Shown in pieces: positions 46,641-59,625 of a stretch of 64,000 nt of DNA. Below the pieces are notes generated by a model. That model saw nothing but the letters and a program-made list of their open reading frames with translations, did no database searches and was not told the origin of the DNA. This stretch comes from Atrichornis clamosus. Its lineage: Eukaryota; Chordata; Aves; Passeriformes; Menuridae. The translations under genes were made by a program, and so were the position numbers. Position 1 is the first letter of the stretch; each line of letters opens with the position of its first letter. Location: NCBI GenBank assembly GCA_013400975.1, contig WBMZ01011770.1:114622-178621 (forward strand), given 5' to 3'.

Positions 46641-49600
46641 GCTCCGGGGGGAAGCATCTGACTCATTTACCCTGGGCTGATAACGTGGCAGATATTTCGC
46701 AGACGACAGCTGAGCTTTTTGGTGCCTCCTGATGCCTAAAGAGCGTTTTGTTCCTTTTGCCTTCACTGTATATGGCGGTTCCTCCGTGGTGTTTTAGAGG
46801 ACAGAACCTGTCATCCCACAAGATATTACTTGCTTTTCTACATCTGCCTCATCTAAGAGAACTGGGGTGTTGGTTCTTCTGGAAACATCAAAAAATAGTT
46901 CTTTAAAGGACCCCTCTGTACTAAATAAGTTACTGTTTACCTAAGAGCACGTGATCAGCTAAAAGTGTTCATAAAACTTTTAATGCCTTAAAATCAGATA
47001 ACATTATTTTGGTTTTATTATGTTCTACTACTTTCTATTATTCTATTCTATTCTATTCTATTCTATTCTATTCTATTTGTATTCTTCAGCTTGTTCTTTT
47101 TACTCCAACATAGCTCTTATCCATACATGTTGCTATTAGTATATCAGGATCAAAGAAAAAAAGAAAGACACTCTCTCTTTTCATCTTCCCCTGAGGATGC
47201 TGTGATTTAGTCTCTAATCTGGGGGCACTGTCATTGGGAACAATGCCAAGTCCTTTTTTCATACCATGTATGAGACTGAAATTGCTCATTAAATTCCTTC
47301 CCACCTTAGTGCACAGTGTTTGCTGTGGGCTGGCTGTTGGTTGACTGTCTGTGTCAGTACCGTCTGGCCACTCAACATCTCCAGCCTGGGACTGCCTCGT
47401 TATCCCTTTCTGACCCTGCCTTAGAATACTTGCAGGATGGTATTCGGATACCTTCCAAGTCTGCTTCTGGTTTTTTTCAGCTCATTTATCTTGGTTGCAT
47501 TTACTTAATTGAGACTAATGTTTTGTTGAAAAATATCTCTCTCGGTCCCCAGGCTGAGCTTTTGAAGTGAATAGATTTGGGTAAAAATTTGCAAATGAGC
47601 TATTAATATTACCACTGCAAAGATACTCTCTCTTCACCCATCATTTCCACATTGGCCTGGAGGGGATTCCCTTTCCTGGCTGGTATTCAAATGGTTGCCA
47701 GCATGTCTGTAAGCCTAGTCTACTGCTGACTGCTGTACTAGAGCCAGTCTTACTTCTGAAGGTGAGCCTGTTTTATATTACATTTTATTCCAAAATAAAG
47801 GAAAATATATGTTTTATCTTCAACTCCTTAGTATAATTTTATAAATTAATCTGAATTCTTATTTGGCTCTTGAGTATCACCAGAAACTGTCTGGGAGCAG
47901 GAGGTAGAAGTAGTTACACATGCTAAACTAAACCCCTTCTCGTTTGCCCTGCTTAGGAACATGTGGAACTGTGGTGAGCTGCTTGGGAGATCCCATCACT
48001 GCAGCCATAGGCCACCTCCTGAGTCACGCAGTTCAGCAACAGGGAAGCCCCTGGCAGTCTTCTTGGGGTTGTTCTGTCCTCTCACTTGTAAAAGGACCTG
48101 CAGTTTTCTCATGCTTATGGGCCCAATCTTGCGAAGGGCATAAAGGTGCACCCATTTTTCTGTGTTAGAAGTAGTTCTTGGCATTCCTTCAAAGCGGGGT
48201 GAGCCTGGGTTTGTCTAGACTCAAGACTTGTGTGGCTGAGGATGCTTCTACTGCCACCCTCTCCAGCCTGTCTCTGTGACACACAGCTATCGTACAGCCG
48301 CTGTGACACACACTGTGCCAGGTCCCCACGGCCCAGGCACCACAAGGGTTGGTTGCTCAGCTGCTCTACAGCTGCAGCACTCTCTGTCCAACTGGAGGAA
48401 TGCCATTTGTACCAGCTGAAGATCTTCCTCCAATATTTGGTGGCCACATATTTCAGAGTTCCTGCCCATGTTTGTACCCTTAATGTGGTGTGAGTGAATG
48501 ATTAAAATTCTACTACTAGAAGTAGCAAGATGTTTGGAAAAAGTTGGATCTACACCCCACAGAAGGAAGAAAAATATCTTAATGTTTGGTCTTGCATTTA
48601 ATTGAGAAACTGGTTAAGCTCTCAGAGATAGAGATCAAGTTGAAAGACAAATCTTCTCATTCCCTAAAATTGGAATAAAACTCGAGAGACACCATCTTAA
48701 ACCAAGAAGTCATTTTATTAGGGGAGAACCAGGAGACAGAGCCAGTCCAGGAGAAGAACGAGCTCCTCCATGTTGGTCCATGACTGCACTGCTGGGGCAA
48801 GCAGGAGCAGAGACCTCAGGGAGGCACAAGCCTCTCTCTGACTGGGAAGTAGGAGTGATGGCAGCATCCTGAGCAGGGGTGAGATGGTATTTTTTTCTGC
48901 AAAGTGGGGGTGAGAATGTCCCATTGCTGAATTCCCAGGCTGCATTTCAGTGGACTGCAGAGGTTAGTACCACACTCAGAGACAGGGAGCCAAACAATCA
49001 CACTACCTAATTGCACCTTCAACCACCACCTGTCAGTGCAAGAAAGTTATGTGAGAGTGACCAGTCTGGAAGTGAGTTTTCTGTTCCTTGTACTTCTATC
49101 CTCAGCAAAGACACATTAGCTGAAAAGCTGTGAGGCATTTCTAATACTTTTATAATGAGTTATTATCATGGCTTATTACCATGGCTGCTTTCTGCAGGAT
49201 ATTCCCAACCACACAGGCCACTTAACACGTATAGCAGCTATCACCAAAATGAGTGCAATATGTCTTCAGTCTCTTAGTTCAGGATGGGTGGGATGCAGAG
49301 AGCAGGGAAGGGGAGAGTGTTTCTCTTGGAGACGCTCGTCTACTGTGGCAATTTAGCCTGTGCTGGATCTAAGAAAACAGGTCATACCATTTTAAAGGAA
49401 TACTGCCAGGTGGAAAGGTAAACACATGTGTCAGAGCAAGGCTAGGTTGAGGGGTAAATAAACATCCCTGATAGTCAGGGCCATTTAATGTGAAATGTTA
49501 ATTGTGTTAGTTTTGGCAGGATAAAATGACCAGGCAGCGTTTCTAGATCCCACAGCCAAGCTGATAAAAAGTATTTTATGCTGTTATAATCCATGGATTA

Positions 49601-52259
49601 CCATTTAGTGACATCAAGTTACTGCTAATTATGCTAACCAGTGGCATGGAGTTCAGAAATGCAGCATTGCACATGCATGCACAGCAGAAGGGCAGCCCAG
49701 CAACAACAGCAGGACTTGTGCAGAGTGGGGCAGTTAACATGACATGTGCTGGCACATGGAAAGTCTTCAGGAACAAAAAACATTTTTCTTTCTCTTTGAA
49801 AAGTGCTTTCTCCAAAAGTACCACTTTGGCTTTAAGCCAAAAAATAGATTTCCCGTTGTTAGGAGGATGTGCTGAATGAACATGATGGGATAACCACACT
49901 ATTATTGAATGTATTGGTATGATATTTATAAGGTAATATTGTATGATATTAATACCAAGAAAACTCACAGTCACTGCTCCCTGGTCTTGCCTTCACAGCC
50001 ATGGAAGAAAGCAATCCCATGAATAACACCTGAAAGAAACTAAATCTCAATATTCCCATAAGGAACTTGTGTTCTGAAGTTGATTTGCTTTTTAGTGCCC
50101 AAAATTAGGCATCACGAAGATTTTTTTAGAAATTGTTGATCGTATTCCAGCTCTGAACATAAAGGCTCCTGGAAATTCAGCCATGGTGAGTATGCACAGC
50201 TCTATATTTAGGTATCTGAATGTGAGAACCCTGGCCATAATCTCCAAGTGAACTTCATGAAAGTACATGTAGCTGCTGCAGCTCAGCTCATTCTTGCTAT
50301 TTTCATGACCTTTTGTGCTCCATAGGTATATTTATGATGACTGAAGGAAAATAGCCCTGTTTTATGGGAACCTGGGGAATGAAACAGCCTTTCTTGAATA
50401 TGTTTTTGGTTTTGTTTTTTATTTTAAGTCTGAACAGAGCACTGAGGCTTTTGGCCTCTGCAAGTTCAATAAAATGTTTAAATACTGAAACATTTTCACT
50501 CTTGGCTCATTACTTGAGGCTTTCAACATTGTGTTTGAAAAGGAGCTATTTATGGCTTATCAAACAACTGGGCTGGGAGAAAGGAATTTAAAGAATGTCC
50601 TTGAGCCTTTGGGGAGCTTTGCAGAACAGGAACAACAAAAACTTGTGCCAACCCTTAGTGCCTCCCCAGCCAGGCTGTCCTTTTGCACCTGCCTGCTGCC
50701 ATAGTGGGATCCTCCCCACAATGACATGGGGACATGTTTCAGGAATGGAATCACTATATCCCTTTAGGGATAGTTCAGGTGCTGTTCTTGAAGGGGAAGG
50801 GAGGTTTTAGTTGGGATGGATTCCATGTAGGACCCAAATGAACACTAGAAGTTGTCCCACAAGAGAAAATTCTGATCAAATTAGAGCCCTGACATTATTT
50901 CTTCATACTGGAACAATATGCCAATGATGTTTAAAGCATGTTAATGAAATATTTGTATGAATCTCTTTTAATAGCATATTTTGTAGATTACAATGACAAC
51001 AAGAAGAAATCATAATAGTAAACTCACTCATTTCTCACCATTAGCTTGAGTGATGGGCAGAAGGAAAGACTGCGTCAGCCACAGTACAAGCTCATATGCC
51101 TCATCCTGACTCTGTTTTGTCTCCTGCTCTCTTCCCCCATCGGGGCAATTTCATCACGGAGACACAGGTTTTGTGCCATCATCATGGACAGGAGAGTAAG
51201 GATGCTCTGCCATTTAAGAGATGACTGCATGGACTCCTTCCAGAGCCCTGCTAGCAAATCTCAGGGACATGTCTAGTCCAGCAAACCACTGTCCTTGCCT
51301 GCTGATACACCAAAGGGAAAACATTGAAAAGGAAGAGATGCATCTATTGAAAGGACAGTACCAGCCCACAAACCGGCATTCAGACAGGACATACATAGAG
51401 TACATTTCAGGCAGAAAGTTTCTACCCCCAGACACTGAGGTTTTGGAATAAGCTCTCTAAGCTTTTCATAAAGCAAATTCTTTGCTGTTTTGCCAAAGAA
51501 AAGTGGCTGGCATCTGGAGGGGATGACACAAGCTGTTCTGTGGAACAGCAGGGGATGATATTTAGTGACCTGGCTGGCTGCTCTACGTCTCTGCTTTTCT
51601 CTGCCTTCAAGAACTTTCCCTCTCTGCTCCCCCAGTAACTCAGCATTTCTAAATTGCTTATCCTCAAGTGAGTGTAAATCCTACACTGTCTGTATAACAA
51701 GAAAAAGCATTACCCTCATCTAAAGCAAGTAAATAAGTATCTCATTGCAGCACAGCAACCTAAACTCTGACTTAGTTGGTATTTGTGTTATCTTGGTGTT
51801 TTGTGGCTCAGTAGGAAACAGATACTGAATTAAGCCCTTTCTATTGAACCCAGTATCTCATGCTTTAAAGACGCTCAGTGGTGCCTCAGGGATGCACTTC
51901 CCACCTCAAACTCCTCCATGCCCTGGATAATCACTTGTGGACAGCTAGAAAAAGCAGTAGCTGATGGCAGAAATCAGTTCTCCAAACCCCAAAGTCCTGC
52001 TGTGAATCTGAGGAGATATCAGAGGGATATGTCAAGAGCTCTGCTTACACCTTAAGTCATCTACTGACAAATAACAACAGAAGACCTTTCCCCGGTCTCC
52101 TGCCCAGCCAAAGCCTGACACCAAGGGGAGGACTGTAAATCCAGTACATGAATTTTGAGTTTGTTTTACCAGCAAGGGCTCTCTCTGCTTTCGGAGTAGG
52201 ATTTGACAAACTAGGAAAAGAATTTTAACTCCAACTGGCTTCCCATGAGCCAGGGAGAT
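46641..52259. other. Non-coding intergenic region, middle part
   Basis: About 5.6 kb between the orphan CpG island and the next CR1 copy. It holds the ATTCT microsatellite at 47037-47078. I see no recognisable exon. The short frame at 51046-51276 with a hydrophobic stretch is discussed under rejected items. Confidence 0.5.
47037..47078. repeat. (ATTCT)n microsatellite
   Basis: About eight uninterrupted copies of the pentamer ATTCT, preceded by imperfect copies (CTATTATTCT). Confidence 0.95.
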
Positions 52260-52850
52260 CACAGAATCATAACACGACTTGTGTTTGGAAGAGGCCCCTA
52301 AAGATCATCAAGATTCCCCCCTGCTGTGGGGAGGGACACCTTCTACTATACCAGCTTGCTCAGACCCCCCTTCCAACTTGGCCCTGGACACTTCTGGGAA
52401 TGGAGCATCCCATCTCCTCTGAACAAACTGTTCCAGTGCCTCATGAACCTCACAGACAAGAATTTCTTCCTAATATCTAATATAAGCCTACTCTCCTTTA
52501 GTTTGATGTTATTCTTTGTCCTATCACTACATGCCATTGTAAAAAGTCTCTCTCCATCTTTCTCGTAGGCTCCCTTCAGGTACTGGAAGGCCACAATTAG
52601 GTCACCCTGAAGCCTTTTGTTTTCCAGGTTGAACAATCCCAATCCTCTCAGCCATTCCTCATAAAGGATGTGCTCCATCCTTATGGTCAAGTTGGTGGTC
52701 CTCATCTGGATTTGCTCCAACAGGTCAATGTCCTTCCTGTGCTGGGAATCCCAGTGCTGGATGCAGCACTGCTGATGATCTCACAAGAGCAGAATAAAGG
52801 GGCAGAATCACCTCCCTTGACCTGCTGCCCGTGCTGCTTTTGATGCAGAG
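52260..52850 (-). mobile_element. CR1 LINE, 5'-truncated, inverted
   Basis: The longest CR1 copy here, about 590 bp. On the minus strand a 124-codon frame keeps ORF2-end motifs such as LRGLGLFNLENKRLQGDLI and LDIRKKFLSVRFMRHWNSLF. The plus-strand start CACAGAATCATAACACGAC is the complement of the 3' tail. The 5' part is missing, so the copy is inactive. Confidence 0.9.
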
Positions 52851-53034
52851 ATGTACTGGAGAAATCCTGCTGGACTGAGAAAATAAGCAGACTGTTTCTT
52901 TAGGGGCATAAAAAGATTGGTGTCTAAAAGAACAGATCTCCTGACACTATAGGGATTACATTTGCTGTATGACATTACATGAATTTTAATATAATTAAGA
53001 GTGAGGTCTCTGCTTGGCTTTTACACTTCTACAG
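52851..53034. other. Spacer between two CR1 copies
   Basis: AT-rich unique sequence separating an inverted and a direct CR1 fragment. Nothing else is visible. Confidence 0.4.
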
Positions 53035-53175
53035 CACAGTGAGGTGTTGAAAAGATGTGTAGATGTGGCACTTAGGGACATGGTTTAGTGGTGAGCTCGG
53101 CAGTGTTGAGTTTATCGGTTGGACTTGATAATCCTAAAGGTCTTTTCCAACCTTAATGATTCCATGATTCTATGC
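53035..53175 (+). repeat. CR1 LINE 3'-end fragment
   Basis: GATGTGTAGATGTGGCACTT, GGTTGGACTTGATAATCC and GATTCCATGATTCTATG follow in CR1 order, showing plus orientation. Confidence 0.88.
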
Positions 53176-56100
53176 TTGCTCAGTTGCTCCTGTTGGACAG
53201 GAGGGATATTGCCAGGGTCCCTGCTGTACACTCAGAGCTGATAACATTCATAAGCATTTTCCAGGTTTCCTGCCTTAAAGTAACCTGAATTTATCACCTG
53301 ACAAAGTCGGCAGTGAAGTCTAGTTTTTATCTGTCACGGAGCAGACGGCAGTGGAAATGAAGGTTCATTACTTTCTCCCCAGGACTGCAGTGCTCCCCGT
53401 TTCACTCACCGGCCGCCGACCGACAGACTGGTCGCTCTGTCTTCACAGCTGACAAGAGCTGTTGCAGACATCACCTCATCACTGATTTGATTATGTTGAA
53501 ATGAGGGAGGATGTGGTTTTGAAACCTTGAACGCCCTTCACTCTCTGACTGCTCGTCCGTGCGGCGGCTCCTGTGCTGTGTGGGCTCTTCAGTTGTCTCC
53601 TGCATGAAATGATCTCATTAGGTGATTTCAAAGAGCTGGATGGAGCAGAGCCACCTGCTTTCTCAGAAGGAGAGTCTCATCAGCTTTCCTGGAATTGATA
53701 AAGCATATGTGAAAGGGATGTCTGCATCTCATGAGAACCTTACTTTAAAGACATAACTCTAAGATTTCTTTGGAGAGCAGTTAAGCAGACCAGCCCTTTG
53801 CCTCCTCTCCATCTCCCTTCAATCCTTTCTCTCCTCTTTATCCAGTTTTTTTTTTTGTTTACATTGTACTTCCAAGCCGCAGCTTAGGGATATTTACCAG
53901 TCACCAATATTTTTAGTCTAGTACATGTAAGCCAATATGGATACACAGGAATAAATCCCCATGGGGAAAGCCCCACGTCTGGAATAACAGGATTTTTGAT
54001 TTCTAGTCCACAGTGATAAAAAGGAAAAAAATAAAAAACCTTGATCCTGGAACAAGACCATGTCTGGGGGAGTCTTACTGACATGGTTGTAATGGTTTGC
54101 AGTGCCATGTCAGTAGGTGCTGGTGCAGATCTTCCACCACAAAGGGCTGCTGCATTATTAGAAGTGCTGCTTCTGAGGCTCCTGGAAGGCAAATTCCTGT
54201 GCCTCCTGTGGAGTGGCATGGATATGGCACTTGAGGAGTGCAGACTGGGCATCCATGTTCCTGTCTGTCCTTGTGCTGCACAGAACCACGCTTGGACTGA
54301 ATTGCCTCCAGTAAGAAAGATGATGGAGATTTTTCAAATGCAAATATCTACTGCGTCCAAAAGTGGGGTGATGTTAGCAGCTCATTTCATGCAGATCATA
54401 ACATAGCTACCTAATCTGCCTTGAAATGTTCGTCTGGCTGGTTTTACGTTTCAGTACCATATCCCAGTCCTCTTTCTGTCCTGTAAAATATGCAGTATTA
54501 GAGCCATAACTGAAGCTACCAATTGTGGGGTGGCTGTTATCTTTTTTAAAAACACCATAGACTATTTGCTCAGCTTAAAACTGACATTTTTTCATCACAA
54601 TCCTTTTAAACATAACCTGCATTCTGGAAAGCCGGGCTGGCTTTCTACAGTGCATGCACATCAGTAGCTGAAAGGTAGAAGGCAGCATTCACTTTTCCTG
54701 ATGATGCAAAGGGCAGACAGACTCTGCTGCTCTCCTCTTATGCTACTGCCCTTGTGGGGCTGGCAGATCGAACTTTTTGGGTAGAAAATATGGCTGGGTA
54801 AAGCAGGAGAGGGTATGTACATTCAGAATGAAATAGCCATTCCATGAGGTTTTTTATCTTAATAGAATTTTTAAAATTACACTTGATTTAATCTTTTATA
54901 TTGCTTTTACTTGAAAGCTGGAGAGTTGTAAGTTAGATTATGGACAACACGCACTCTCATGAGATGGTTTTGTAAGACATTCTCAGAGCTATGAGAGAAA
55001 AATACCCTTTTCTCACAGCATCCTAAGTTTAGTCTGCTGTCTTCTCCTGTGATCTTCAGAATGGTTACTATTTAATTATTGATATTTACAACATGGCAGT
55101 AGTTAAATGTGGCTACTGTTCTGCAGGTAGTCTTTATATGCCTACATTCAGCTAGGAAAATATTTGTATTATGATGAGTCACAGGAACTGATTTAAAATG
55201 CTGCATGTAAACATCTACACAACCTCTATCTGCAGCCTGGAATTATTGGCATAAGCAGCAGGTGCTGACTTAAGTCAGCTGAGGTCTGCAGGGTTTAATT
55301 CGGCTGTTGTTTCCCTTTGCTGACATGCAGGGAACTGCGTGCTTTCTCCTGTCTGCTTTCTCCTGTCTCTCCATGTTCAGCAGTGACTGTGCCTGGATCA
55401 GTGCAGCAGGAGAGCCGAGGCCCCTCAATAGCACCCCTGCAGCTGTACCATCCTGCTTCCTTCACCAGATGCATTCAACACTGCCTTATGGTTGCCAAAC
55501 CCACTTTGCTTTTGTGCCTTTAGATTTTGGCATTGCTTTCCTGAGGGATTTGCTTGCAGAAAGCTCTCTGCAGTGACACCAAAAGCACTGCTTTCCTCTT
55601 GATAGGCAACCCCAGCCCTGGCCTTTGCTGCTGGAATTTCTCTGGGTGCTTGAACTTCATCTATTATGTGCATTAGCAGCAGTGCTGGAGAGCAGTAGCT
55701 GAAGGCACGAAGAGGCTAGAAACTGTGGTTGTGTTGCTGGATGGGGTACACCTTTGGGGAAACATCAGTGACAGCAGCTCAGATGCTGCCTCTCTTCAGT
55801 ACCAGGCTCCAGCAGCAGGGGCTGGGGTGAGGATGCTTTTGCCTTCCCTTCTGCTAAAAGCACCCTGGCTCCAGCTGCTGACAGCTGACATTCCTCCAGT
55901 CGAGCCCTGCCCATCCAACCTGATGGTAGGCTTTAGCTTCTAGTAAAAATGTGACCAAGGCACCCATTAAAACTATCTCACATTAGGGCTCAGCAGGCTA
56001 GGAAATCTCTCTTGCAGACAGGTTAGTCACACCAGGATTTTATGCTGGTGGATAGATGGGGACCCATTCTCTAAAAGTGCCCCGGGTACCAGTGCACGGT

Positions 56101-58134
56101 GGTTCATGCTCTGGTAAAAGTGGGCCGTCATGAAGTGCCTGGTGACCTCTGCCAATCTACTGCCCTGGGGATGGGCAGATGAGGATTCATTGATTCATCC
56201 GGGGCCATCAGCTTTCTCAGCTGGTTACCACTCTCAGAGAAACGACATTTTCCTCCAGCAGACTTGACTAATTGTAAGCCTTTAAAAATGGCACTTCCAA
56301 AAAAGAGAGACCTGCTGAGTATGTTATTAGTCATCCTTATCTGGGAGGGAAGCGACGGTGGCTGTAACAGCTTCTTTATCTCTGCAGCACCATGTTCTCT
56401 GGAGGGGGCTGCGGGATGCCAGGAGTGGGGAGCTGCCAGCCACCTTCCTTCAAGGAGAGCGAAGCGTAGAACAATTTGTTTCTGAAGGGCTATCTCTGCA
56501 CTTTCCAAATCATGGCTTTGTTTTTAAAAGCTGTTTCTTTTTAACAGGTTGTAACTAATAAAGTCCCCTGTATTTTTCTATTAATGTCTGACACAGATTG
56601 GGTTTTGGGGTTTTTTTTGCAAATAGATGAAGCTCAGTGTTTCCCCTGATGGATAATCCAGCTCTGTGTCTGAGAGAGCTTTGCAGCAGACTTTGAATGT
56701 CTGGCTGGGAATATTCTCACTCTGCAAAAGTGTGATCCTCTCTGTTTGCAGGCACAACGGGGCCCAGAAAACATTTTGAAGAATGCCATGGCTGAATTCA
56801 CTTTGGTACATCCTCTGATGCCCTTCCTCTCGTGTTTAAAATGGTTTCTCACATACTTTCCAAACTTGACTGTGTTGTGGCTTCTTTTCTGTGGTGATGA
56901 GGAAGTCTCCAGAAAGCATATTGAGCATGTTATATTTTACACGGATGTGCAATCCCCTACTGGGAAATGGCTAGGGTTGTACCAAACTGGTCTCATCCTA
57001 AATGGGAATATGAGAGCATCACTGTGTCTTCTCTCTTTAATCCTCACATATCTCAAGAAAGAAGAAACCAGCCTTGTTCCAAACCTCTCTTAGCTACATC
57101 CCCTCATTCTCTCACAGCAGCCCCAAGGAACCCCTGGAGAACGCTGCCCATTGCAGCCATTCAGTGGAACTGACAGATGGCTTCAGTCGAAGTTTTGAGT
57201 TTGGTCTGTGGTTCAGAGGTTCATTCACTGGCATTTCCTATCAATTAGCAAAATACTTGTTCTCCAGAAAATCTGGCAGTGATCTACCTGTCTGAAGTAA
57301 GTGAATTTCTGTCAAACTGTCCATCCTGCTTCTCCTTTGCATAGTGCACCTTGATGCAGCGTCTGCTTAATACAGCAGCATTGTCTAAGAAATGACATTT
57401 GGCTTTTACCTTGACAGGGGCTTGACAGTATCTCACCACCTTTCCCATTATTTTCCCATTACAAGTTCTATCCGTAATGAGGCTGAGAACAGGGGATGCT
57501 TTGCTCTTATCACAGAGATTGTCACAAATATATTTACCCCCAGTTTCTTGGAAGAATCCATCAGCACCCAGTTTACTGATTAGACCCCAGGACTCTAATC
57601 AGCAAATTCCTCTGGTGCAGCAGGGAGGTATGAAAGCTGTGGCTTCTGCAGGTTGAAGAGCTGCTCTGTTGTTTTCATTAGCTGTGCTATCCACATAGGC
57701 ATTAATGGGTCAGGTTTTGCTCCTTATCTGTGGCCTTCCGTCCTGTTTGTCAGGACACTTGTGTGATAAAAGAGTGCACCTCCCAGGTTGATAACATGGT
57801 TTGTTTTTCATGAGACATGTATTTGCACAACAAACACGTAGTATTAACTGAAAAAATTAAAATAATTTTATTATCTGTCTTGTTTTTAAAACATTCCAGA
57901 GAAACTCTGTATCAAAAAGCATTCATAATTTCTGTTTCAGAAATTTTATGTTTTATTTTTCCATCAGCAGAATTGACCTCATCTAGGTACATAAAGGGTA
58001 TGATATCATTATCAGGGGCTGAGGTTAACATAAAACTGTCATCCTGTATGTTCATTTTCCAATAAAAGAAAAGCAGAAAAAAATGCATTAAAACATTTTA
58101 GAAATCAGAGTATCTAATCCAATCCCATTAAGCC
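53176..58134. other. Non-coding intergenic region
   Basis: About 5 kb with no recognised exon. A block near 53330-53600 is GC-richer with several CpGs and a GGCCGCCGACCGACAGAC stretch; it may be regulatory. No repeat family was recognised. Confidence 0.45.
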
Positions 58135-58556
58135 CCTCACTACAAGAAAGGCATTGAAGAGTTGGAGTGTGTCCAGAGAAGGGCAACAAAGCTGGGGAAG
58201 GGTCTGGAGCCCAAGTCTGATGAGGAGCAGCTGAGGGAGCTGGGGGTGTCCAGCCTGGAGAAAAAGGAGGTTCAGGGGGGACCTTATTGCTCTCTAGAAG
58301 TACCTGAAAGAATGTTGCAGCAAGCTGGGGGCCAATCTCTTCTCCCAGGTCACAAGCAATAGACAAGAAGAAATAGCCTCAAGGCTATTTCTCAGGAAGG
58401 CGGTGCAGTCACCATCCCTGGAAGTATTTAAATGATGTGTAGATGTGGCACTTTTAGAAATATGATTGAGTTGTGACTTTGGCAGTGCTGGGTTAATGGT
58501 TGGACTCGATGAAGTTGAAGGTCTTTGCCAACCCAAATGATTCTATGATCCTATGA
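58135..58556 (+). mobile_element. CR1 LINE, 5'-truncated
   Basis: A plus-strand CR1 end. It has CACTACAAGAAAGGCATTGA, GTGTCCAGAGAAGGGCAAC, CTGAGGGAGCTGGGGGTGTC, GATGTGTAGATGTGGCACTT, GGTTGGACTCGATGA and the tail GATTCTATGATCCTATGA. It is little diverged in its 5' half, with an internal deletion relative to the usual 3' region. Confidence 0.92.
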
Positions 58557-59445
58557 AAAGTCTTCTAATTCAGAATACACCACCTACTACTTATTGATTG
58601 TGCTACAGAGCTTATAAGTTTCCATACATTGGAAAAAGTTGTGAATAACTGGTGATCTAATACATTTTGCTTCAGCAGGTGCTTCTGGTTACAGTCATAT
58701 ATGAAAGAGCTCATAGTTTCCTTTATGGTTTACAAAACAGGACAAAATGTGTAATGGAAAATTTAGATTCACTTTGCTCAGAATTTAGTTAGGTTAAGAA
58801 GTTGCTGAAAAAATGCCTTTTTCATTTATACACATATAAATTTAGAGAGATTTCCCTTTTAATGATAGACCAGGTATGTGTCATCACAGTGACAGCTAGC
58901 TAGGTCCCCTGGCTGATACAATACTGTTTGTCAAACAAATGGCAAGGAGAGCAGGAGTCTCTCCGCCAACGAAATGCCTCCTGCCAGCGCCGTAGGTGGC
59001 TGATGGACAGCTCCTTCCAAACAGGGACAGTTATGTAATAATAACTCTGCTGTGTGTCACTGGTGATGCTAATGTATGCAAATACTGCTATAATGAATCC
59101 AATTTGATTTCTCTGTATACAGAAATATGCCAGACTACCTGTATCTAAGTTTATAAGGGAAGAGAAGAGGACTTCAGCCTTGGAGACATCACCCCTATCT
59201 CTGCTCCTGGAGCTGCTCTGCACCAGGCTGGGGTGCTGGTACACCGCAAAACTCCCAGCTCCTGCCAAGTCCTGCCAGCTCCTGCAGTTGCCTGGAAAAA
59301 GAGGCACTGCAGCTGAGGGGACTCAGAGGCTGCCCTTGCCCACTTTGCCAGGCTGCAGCAGGTTCAGAGGTACAGCTGGTCAAGGCCGACAGAGAATCAG
59401 AGATCTGTGGAGCCTGATCACCTGTTCTACATTTTCAATTCAATT
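58557..59445. other. Unique sequence between CR1 copies
   Basis: No recognised gene or repeat. It includes short open frames on both strands without family motifs. Confidence 0.4.
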
Positions 59446-59625
59446 ACAGAATCATAGAAGAACGCAAGTTGGACGCAGCCCCAAAAGGTCATCTGGTCCA
59501 ACATCTTTGGAAAAGGAGCCTGCTATTTAGCACACTGGGACTGGCCCATCTTGTAAACCTCCAGTGACGGGAACTCTGCCATGTTCTTGGGAAGGCTGTT
59601 CCACTGTAAAAAATATCTTTATTCT
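59446..59625 (-). repeat. CR1 LINE 3'-end fragment, inverted
   Basis: ACAGAATCATAGAAGAACGC, then AGGTCATCTGGTCCAACATC and CTTGGGAAGGCTGTTCCACT. This is the complement of a CR1 3' end, truncated after about 180 bp. Confidence 0.85.

Noticed and set aside
48660..49040. Minus-strand AATAAA-like signal and ORF, considered as a gene 3' end or LTR
   Set aside because: No LTR termini, no homologous protein and no exon structure seen.
51046..51276. 76-codon frame with a leucine-rich hydrophobic stretch, considered as a relic of a small secreted protein such as a type I interferon
   Set aside because: Cysteine spacing and downstream sequence do not fit; the frame stops soon after. Likely chance.
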